Source of the DNA: Pachypanchax playfairii
Lineage: Eukaryota; Chordata; Actinopteri; Cyprinodontiformes; Aplocheilidae
Reading direction: 5' to 3'
Assembly (NCBI GenBank): GCA_006937955.1
Contig: SSNP01000031.1
Span: 3,184,391 to 3,248,390 of the forward strand
Length of the DNA stretch: 64,000 nucleotides
Part shown: one piece after another, positions 47,401 to 55,209 of the stretch
How the letters are laid out: each line of letters opens with the position of its first letter
How positions within the stretch are numbered: the stretch's first letter is position 1
Translations under genes and position numbers: made by a program
The notes under the pieces: generated by a model
Databases searched by the model: none
What the model was told of the DNA's origin: nothing
What the model saw: only the letters and a program-made list of their open reading frames with translations

Positions 47401-50400
47401 TGCTTAGAGTCCCTTTAATTTCTGATCTATGTGCAAATATTCAAGGTAAACATGAAATAATAAAAATACAGAAGGCAGAAGAGCCTTACTTTTTTCATAC
47501 AAAAGAAAAATAAAATAACATTACACATATACAGTATATTGCAGGATTAACCAACTAGAGACAGTTTCTTCAAACATATTTTAAGCAGTTCTAACTTCTG
47601 TTGAGGCTAGAGTCGTCACGGTTGTTAGATTTGTCACTATGCACTTTTTGGGGAAAAAAAAATCCCAAAGTGGGTCTAAGAAGTAATTAAAAACACCTTC
47701 AAAGTTGCTAAGTTGGCAGCCCTGTGGCTGACAACAAGAGCACCACTGCCACCTACTGTAGTGGGTGTGCAATAATACTTTTATTCTAGTACGGCAAAAA
47801 AGCATGTTCATCGGAGTCACACGCGCCCACCTGGCATGGCACCGTGCAGTGCCGTGAGGAAGAAATTGTACATTTCTATAAATTTATTTGTTGTTAAACT
47901 TACTTATAGTCCATTTAAAGAGCAACTCACCACCCTCGAAATTATCTTCCTGCTTACAGCCACTGTTTGAAAAATGCTGAAAGTGGCGGACTAGGCTGAG
48001 ATTGATGTCACACTTCTCTGTTTTTAGCCAGGGTGCTAAAACTATGTTCAGATTAGCTCCAGTATGACTGTACTATTGTAAACAACATTAAGAGGATAAA
48101 GATTTGTATCAGAGATGTTCTGGTAGACTACATCAGCATAGTCAAGGATTGGAAGGATTGGAAGTATTAACTGTCTTTTCTTACCTCAAGAGTAAAACAG
48201 TTAAAGTTAGAATTGGTAATCCTGTTCAGAAACTCTTTTTTTTATACTGGGTGAAATTGTCCTTCCATACTGAGACTAGTCAATGCATTGTGTATTCAAA
48301 AAAAGGAGCGAAAAAAATCAGACCTCTTTGAGACATGCAAGCCTAGACAATAACTCTGACCAACCACGGTCATCCGCACCGGATGGCGGTGATTGGTCAT
48401 TTCCAGGAAGAGGAGAGGAACCAATCAGATACCTTGCCTGCACCCCTTCTATCACTCCCTCTCGCTCCTCGCTACTTGTCACAGCTCGCCCCGGTAAACT
48501 GCCAAAAAAAAGAAAGTCAGAGGCAGAAAAGGCTGCTACGAGAAAAGCTCTGGATAAAACGAGAGGACAAATGAGAGTCAACATTGGTAAAGCTGAGTAC
48601 CCTGCTGAGTTCTGCCGGTAGATGCGAGTTCCAAGTTTAGGGGGGGGGCGCGGCTTGAAGCAAGTCCATGGTGGGAAGGGGGAGGGGTTTAGAGGAGCTG
48701 CTAGTTTTAAATCTTGCTAGCTCTCGAACATTACCAACTCCAGCTTTAATAGAGGAGTACAGTAATCCAAGTCCATATGAGATTTTCTTAAAGGTGTGAT
48801 GACATCACTGTTTAAACTGGCGTAAAGCTATTTCATGTAGTAGATATGCCCGCATATGTCAACTCACAAAAGAATTTGATTAAAAAACTAACACGGCGGG
48901 GGTGTGCGGGCAGGTCAGAATCCTCTTCTCAGCAACACGGTTCCTTTCATTAATGATATGTGGGTCTCCCTGGCTGACTTCGCTCTGATTGGCTACAACC
49001 ATTGCCCGCAGCAAGCCTTTCTTCTCGGCTCCGTCAACAGTCCAGTAACATGGCGAGTGGACGTTTACAACCGTATATGTTCGAGCCTGAAACGTCTTCT
49101 GAGGAAGACGGAGGAGTGAACACATAAAACTCAACTAATCACATGAGCGAATAAACAGTGCTGTCAGATGTTATCAATGAAAATAGATTCACAATATGGT
49201 ATGATAAACCTGTTGCTCACGGACATTGTTGCTAGAGCGGCTATCACATGCTAGCATCATGAACTCTTCAGACCACGAACAAACGTTTATCAGGCCAGGC
49301 AGCATTTTATTAAATAAATAAACTTACGGGTATTGACGATGTGGTCGCCTCCTTCAGGGTTGGTAAAGAATTTTTAATTAAAATCAGTTTCTTTGACAAT
49401 CCCAACTTGAATTCACCCAAGTTATGGAAGCAGTCCTCCGTGAAGTGAGCTGAACATATTTTCTAATTGAGGTTATAACTGCGTGGCACTTCTCCATAAA
49501 TGAACTTCAGCCACTCTTCTCTAGTTTTTTCATCCTTCGGGAGTGAGTGGAAACTTCCAGCATGGGTTGAGCATCCTTGGACACAACATGTCCCCGTTTG
49601 CGTAGTCATCTCTTCTCAAGAGCAGCAGCACAAGCTAGCGCAATGCAGCTACCGGTGTATGGGCTGGGGGTGAGGTGGGGGGGTGGGGGGTTGGACTGTT
49701 TACTTCACTGTGCACTTTTATTGGACGCTATGAAATACGTAGGATGAAATGCCACGTAGGAAAAAATGGTGCTTTCCGATTTAACCGTTATTTAAATATG
49801 AAACAAAGCGGACCGCCCACAAACGGGAACTTTGATACTCGCTTTGGACGTTCACACGGCCTCATCAGTGCACAACACATCATGATATACCCCAAAAAAC
49901 TCAAAAAAGTGCATTTTGATGTCATAACCCCTTTAACAAGTGAATCAGTATTAGATTAAAATGACAGTTGAGAATCTAACAGAAGACCTAAGTATTTAAA
50001 CTCATAAACTTTTTACATTGGGGTTCCATCTATAAAATTAACTGAGTGCCTGTTGGTGTTGAGAATTGTTTTGTATTAAAGAACATATAATAAGACTTCT
50101 TCTCACATTATAAGTAGTTTATATTTCCAAACAGTTTTTATGGTTTGTACCTTGAAATTTGTGCTTTCATTCAGCAGCTTCTTCAGGAAGTCCACTAGGT
50201 GGCTTCATTACAATTATTGTAATTGTGATCTGTGGAACAGATAGCCTACTAGCATAAATGCTGAAGGCTATATAATAACGCCAGCTGACACTAACAATTA
50301 CAACTAAGAGTTTACTTTAAGATCAGTGACACATTGCTGTAGATTATCAATCTAAATGTCACAAGTTCTGCATTGTAAAGCTAATATTGCTCTTTGTTTT

Positions 50401-53400
50401 TAAAACCTTGTGTTAAAAATCTCAGTCTTTTAAGATGGTTCTTTTAAACTTAACAAACATGTTAGTGCAGTTGTCCAGTCCAGCCTCTGTCATCTCAGGC
50501 TACTAGCTAAGGTTAAACCATACCTCCCTAATAGAGTCGTTGAGCACGTTATTCTTTTATTTGTGTCCTGCCGGTTGGAGTACTATAACTCTCTTTATGT
50601 TGCTCTGGATCAGTCCTCCCTTCATAGTCTGCAACTGTTTCAGAATGCAGCGGTTCGCCTGCTGACTGGTACCAGCAAGTGGGACCATATAACCCGTGTT
50701 CTGGCCTCACTACATTGGCTTCCAGTCACTTACAGGATCTGTTTCAAAATATTACAAATTTAAAATTCTTGTGTGGTCTTGCACCATCTTATATCGCTGA
50801 ACTGGTGGTAATTGACCTTTCGCTGGCCCCACCCCCATTGCCCAATCACATAACTGTTACTGTGTGAGCAGGTCTGACAAACATTAACTCTAAGCAGGAT
50901 GGAAAAGCTGTGCGCCTACATCTACTAACTACTAACTAGATGTCAGGGGGAGCTCGGTGCTGAGGAGCATCTGGAGAGGTGGCACTGTTCACCTGCGGAT
51001 GAGCGTGAGCTGGCTTGGGATTGCCGCCTGGTGAGGGCGGCGAGCTTTAGAGGTGTTGGCAGCTGAGAGCCCTCGCCAGCTGTGAGGGAGGCTGGCTGCA
51101 ATGGACAGATGCCACTCAGCAGAACTGATCTGGAGAGAGAAAGGAGATCAAGGTTCAATTTGCAGGATGTTGCGAAGGTTTTGCTCCAAAAAAGGTCACT
51201 GACACGCATGGAAATACCTCTTCCAGTCATGATGATCTGTTGCGCTGGTCGTTTTTGTCGGAAGTAGCAACAGTAACTAACGAGGGGGGGGGGGTCTCGG
51301 GAAAAGGTCAATTTACTCTCCAGCCAGAAGGTTGAGGTCTAGCTCAGAAGTTCTTTCTCAGGTTTTCTCAGGTGTGTTTTTAATTGTTTTTTTTTTTGCT
51401 GCATCACCATGGTAACCCAAAATTTAATACACAAAACAGCATATTTCTAGTAATTGATCTGATTGAATTGATGTGCCACATGGTAAAAGTTGCGAGATTA
51501 ACATCTTGGAAGCAGCTGAAAATTGTAACAGTGTCCATAGGTGTAAGTATGTTGGTGTGGTGACCTCTGGAAAACCATCAAAATCTGACCCTGTTTGGAC
51601 CAGCCCGGTCAGTGGGATTTATCATACACATGATAACATTTGGTTTGGGCTGTGGGGTGTTTTAGGGGTGGTGTTTGGTGAGCTGTGTCGCTGTGGTAAC
51701 ATGGATCACCAATAAAAGTAATGGCAACTGTTTCAGGGCCGAGATGGATGATTGATGTATGATTGTGTGGTTGAATCTTTCTGTCCAGGCTGCATTAACA
51801 TCTACAGAAGAAGAATAATTCTATTTATTGATAAACAGTCTATTAGAGGTGGAGAAGAAGAACAGGTGCCTCCATATGAATGGCGGTCTGCATCAGAGAC
51901 GCTCCATCATGGCAGGTCCTCAATAAAGCAATAAAACATTTAGGAAATCAACCAGTTCACCAGTAAAAACAGATTTTGTGGAAATAAAAAGAGTAAATGT
52001 CATTGTTAACTTGGGGGCATGTGTTTCATTTTCAGACAATCAAATCATTTCTAGAATCAATATTATAGGAATAGTAGGCGGAGTCTGGTCAGATGAGTGT
52101 AGCTGACTATTCAGAGCAGTCTGAGCTCTTCCTGTCTGTTCTCTCTGTGATGTAGTTCTGATAGAAACATCAATCATTGAAACATGTTAAAATATGTAAG
52201 GATAAATTTAGTCCCTAAAGTTAAAAATGTGTTGTTTTTTTGGAAACCAAACTTCTGTGTTTATCTTTAAAATTAAATGAGAAAATCCATCAGCTGTAGT
52301 TTTGTGCTCATGGTGCTCATGATGTCTCTTGTGTTGCTATAAATTGTCAGTACGGTGGCTGCAGAGGAACATATGGCATTTGTTTATCACAAGACGACTT
52401 TCTTCTCCTTCTTCGATTCAGTCAGCAGCTGAAGATGCCCTCAGCATTCCAGCTGGTATGTTGTTTGTTTGATTGTTTGTTTGTTTAATCATTGATCTAG
52501 AACCTGCTGCATGAAGCTGCCAGATGTTTAAACCTCCACAGAAACCTGAACCTGAATCAGGTCTTGTTTACTTTCTGCAGCTGTATCCCAGTACCACCTC
52601 CTCCTCTTCCTCCTCTTCCACCACCTCCTCCTCCCTGGCTACTTTCGGAGTCTCCAGCTTTCTCGTCAAGATCACCCAAGACTATGAGCTTCAGACCAGC
52701 AGCAGGTGAGAAACTGTAGGATTCAGATGATTGGTCATTTCTGGATTAGTCACATGATCAAGTCACTTGATCTTCACAGAGATGACAAGATGAAGAATAT
52801 GAACAATCAGCATTCAGCTTCGTCTCGACATGAAGGTGAGATCATGACCACTTGTTGTCACTGTGATCTACTTGACAAACCCAGAACCAGGGCCGGTTCT
52901 GAGCATAGGCAGACTAGGCAATTGCCTAGGGCGCCCTCTGCTGGAGGGGGCTCAAAGTTCTCTGTTTTTTTTTTTTTTTGGACAACCTGTTGGACACACC
53001 AATCCTCTCATGTAAAAAGCAAAATAAGTAATAATTAAATATCTATCATCTCTACTGTTCATTTTAGTATAAGTAAATGTTGTTTGCAATGTAATCCAGT
53101 TATTGAGTTACATTGTTTCTGTTCTGGGCAGTAGGGGGCGCCAAAATCCTTTTTCGCCTTGGGCACCATTGCAGCTCAGGGCCGGCCCTGCCCAGAACAT
53201 CCATCAGAACACCTAACTTCGCTCTGACCTTGTACCCTAACCCAGCTCCGGTTGACAGAGTGGCATTGGGAGTCTCTAGATTTTGGGACATTTTCTGTGA
53301 CATGTGTTGTGGTTCTTGTCTGAGTGGTGCAGGAAGCAGAAGATCCAGTGTTTCATGTGTTTATTTTAACACAGGTTCTCTGTCCTGCTATTTTAAAGCT

Positions 53401-55170
53401 TTCAACATCTGGGATAGACACATACTGTATATAATGAAATTTTACTGTTGGTGTTATATAGGCTTTATTTGTCCTGAAATATAACCTAGATTCTCCAGTT
53501 ATACTGGAGATGTTTGAGTTTTGAGTTTGAGAGATTAAAACTGAAAAAGAAGATGTTGACCTGTTTTCACAGCCACTATGAAGGTAAGAACACCTATGGA
53601 GCTAAAAGATTAAACAGAAACCTCAGAAAAAACATTTTTAATGGAAGGGCCTCTTTAAAGTCCCAGCCCCCCCCTTGCGAGTGCTGCCCCTCGAGCTACC
53701 TGAATAAAATGGTGAATAAATTCCTGTAACTTTCTGGACTGGTCCAGCAAATAATGAATATTAATGAGCTGCTGCCGAAGCCTGACGAAATCAGCCGAAT
53801 TTTGATGCAGACAGATTGAAAGGTCTGTTAATCAGTGTTTCCTAACGTTTTTTAGATATAAAGTGTTTCATATTACAGGTTAATACTTAAGAAATAACCA
53901 CAAACCCATGAAATACAGTGGGGCAAAAAAGTATTTAGTCAGCCACCAATTGTGTAAGTTCTCCCACTTAAAAAGATCAGAGAGGCCTGTAATTTTCATC
54001 ATAGGTATACCTCAACTATGAGAGCCACTCCTTCGTTGCCCGGGTGGTGTGTTTGGGATCATTGTCATGCTGAAAGACCCAGCCACGTCTCATTTTCAAT
54101 GCCCTTGCTGAAGGAAGGAGGTTTTCACTCAAAATCTTACGATACATGGCCCCATTCATTCTTTCCTTTACACGGATCAGTCGTCCTGGTCCCCTTGCAG
54201 AAAAACAGCCCCAAAGCATGATGTTTCCACCCCCATGCTTTACAGTAGGTATGGTGTTCTTTGGATCCAACTCAGCATTCTTTCCCCTCCAAACACGACA
54301 AGTTGAGTTTCTATCAAAAAGTTCTATTTTGGTTTCATCTGACCATATGATGTTCTCCCAATCCTCTTCTGGATCATCCAAATGCTCTCTAGCAAACCGC
54401 AGATGGGCCTGGACGTGTCCTGGCTTCAGCAGGGGGACACGTCTGGCACTGCAGGATTTGAGTCCCTGGCGGCGTAGTGTGTTACTGATGGTAGCCTTTG
54501 TTACTTTGGTCCCAGCTCTCTGCAGGTCATTCACTAGGTCCCTCCGTGTGGTTCTGGGATTTTTGCTCACCGTTCTTGTGATCATTTTGACCCCACGGGG
54601 TGAGATCTTGCGTGGAGCCCCAGATCGAGGGAGATTATCAGTGGTCTTGTATGTCTTCCATTTTCTAATAATTGCTCCCACAGTTGATTTCTTCACACCA
54701 AGCTGCTTACCTATTGCAGATTCAGTCTTCCCAGCCTGGTGAAGGTCTACAATTTTGTTTCTGGTGTCCTTTGACAGCTCTTTGGTCTTGGCCATAGTGG
54801 AGTTTGGAGCGTGACTGTTTGAGGTTGTGGACAGGTGTCTTTCATACTGATAACGAGTTCACACAGGTGCCATTAATACAGGTAACGAGTGGAGGACCGA
54901 GGAGCCTCTTAAAGAAGTTACAGGTCTGTGAAAGCCAGAAATCTTACTTGTTTGTAGGTGACCAAATACTTATTTTCCACCATAATTTGCAAATAAATTC
55001 TTTAAAAATCAGACAATGGGATTTTCTGGATTTTTTTTTCCTCATTTTGTCTCTCATAGTTGAGGTATACCTATGATGAAAATTACAGGCCTCTCTGATC
55101 TTTTTAAGTGGGAGAACTTACACAATTGGTGGCTGACTAAATACTTCTTTGCCCCACTGTATACATATAC

Positions 55171-55209
<39 letters not shown>

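Larger units (their letters stand above)
48792..49932. mobile_element. TTAA element family D with two facing genes (1141 bp, Kolobok-like)
   Basis: Left AGGTGTGATGACATCA and right TGATGTCATAACCCCT are inverted, each flanked by TTAA (48788-48791, 49933-49936). The plus strand encodes a P2X7-like-protein N-terminus (49050-49127). The minus strand encodes a THAP domain (49609 to ~49360). The genes point inwards. TTAA plus THAP suggests Kolobok; assignment is inferred. Confidence 0.75.
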
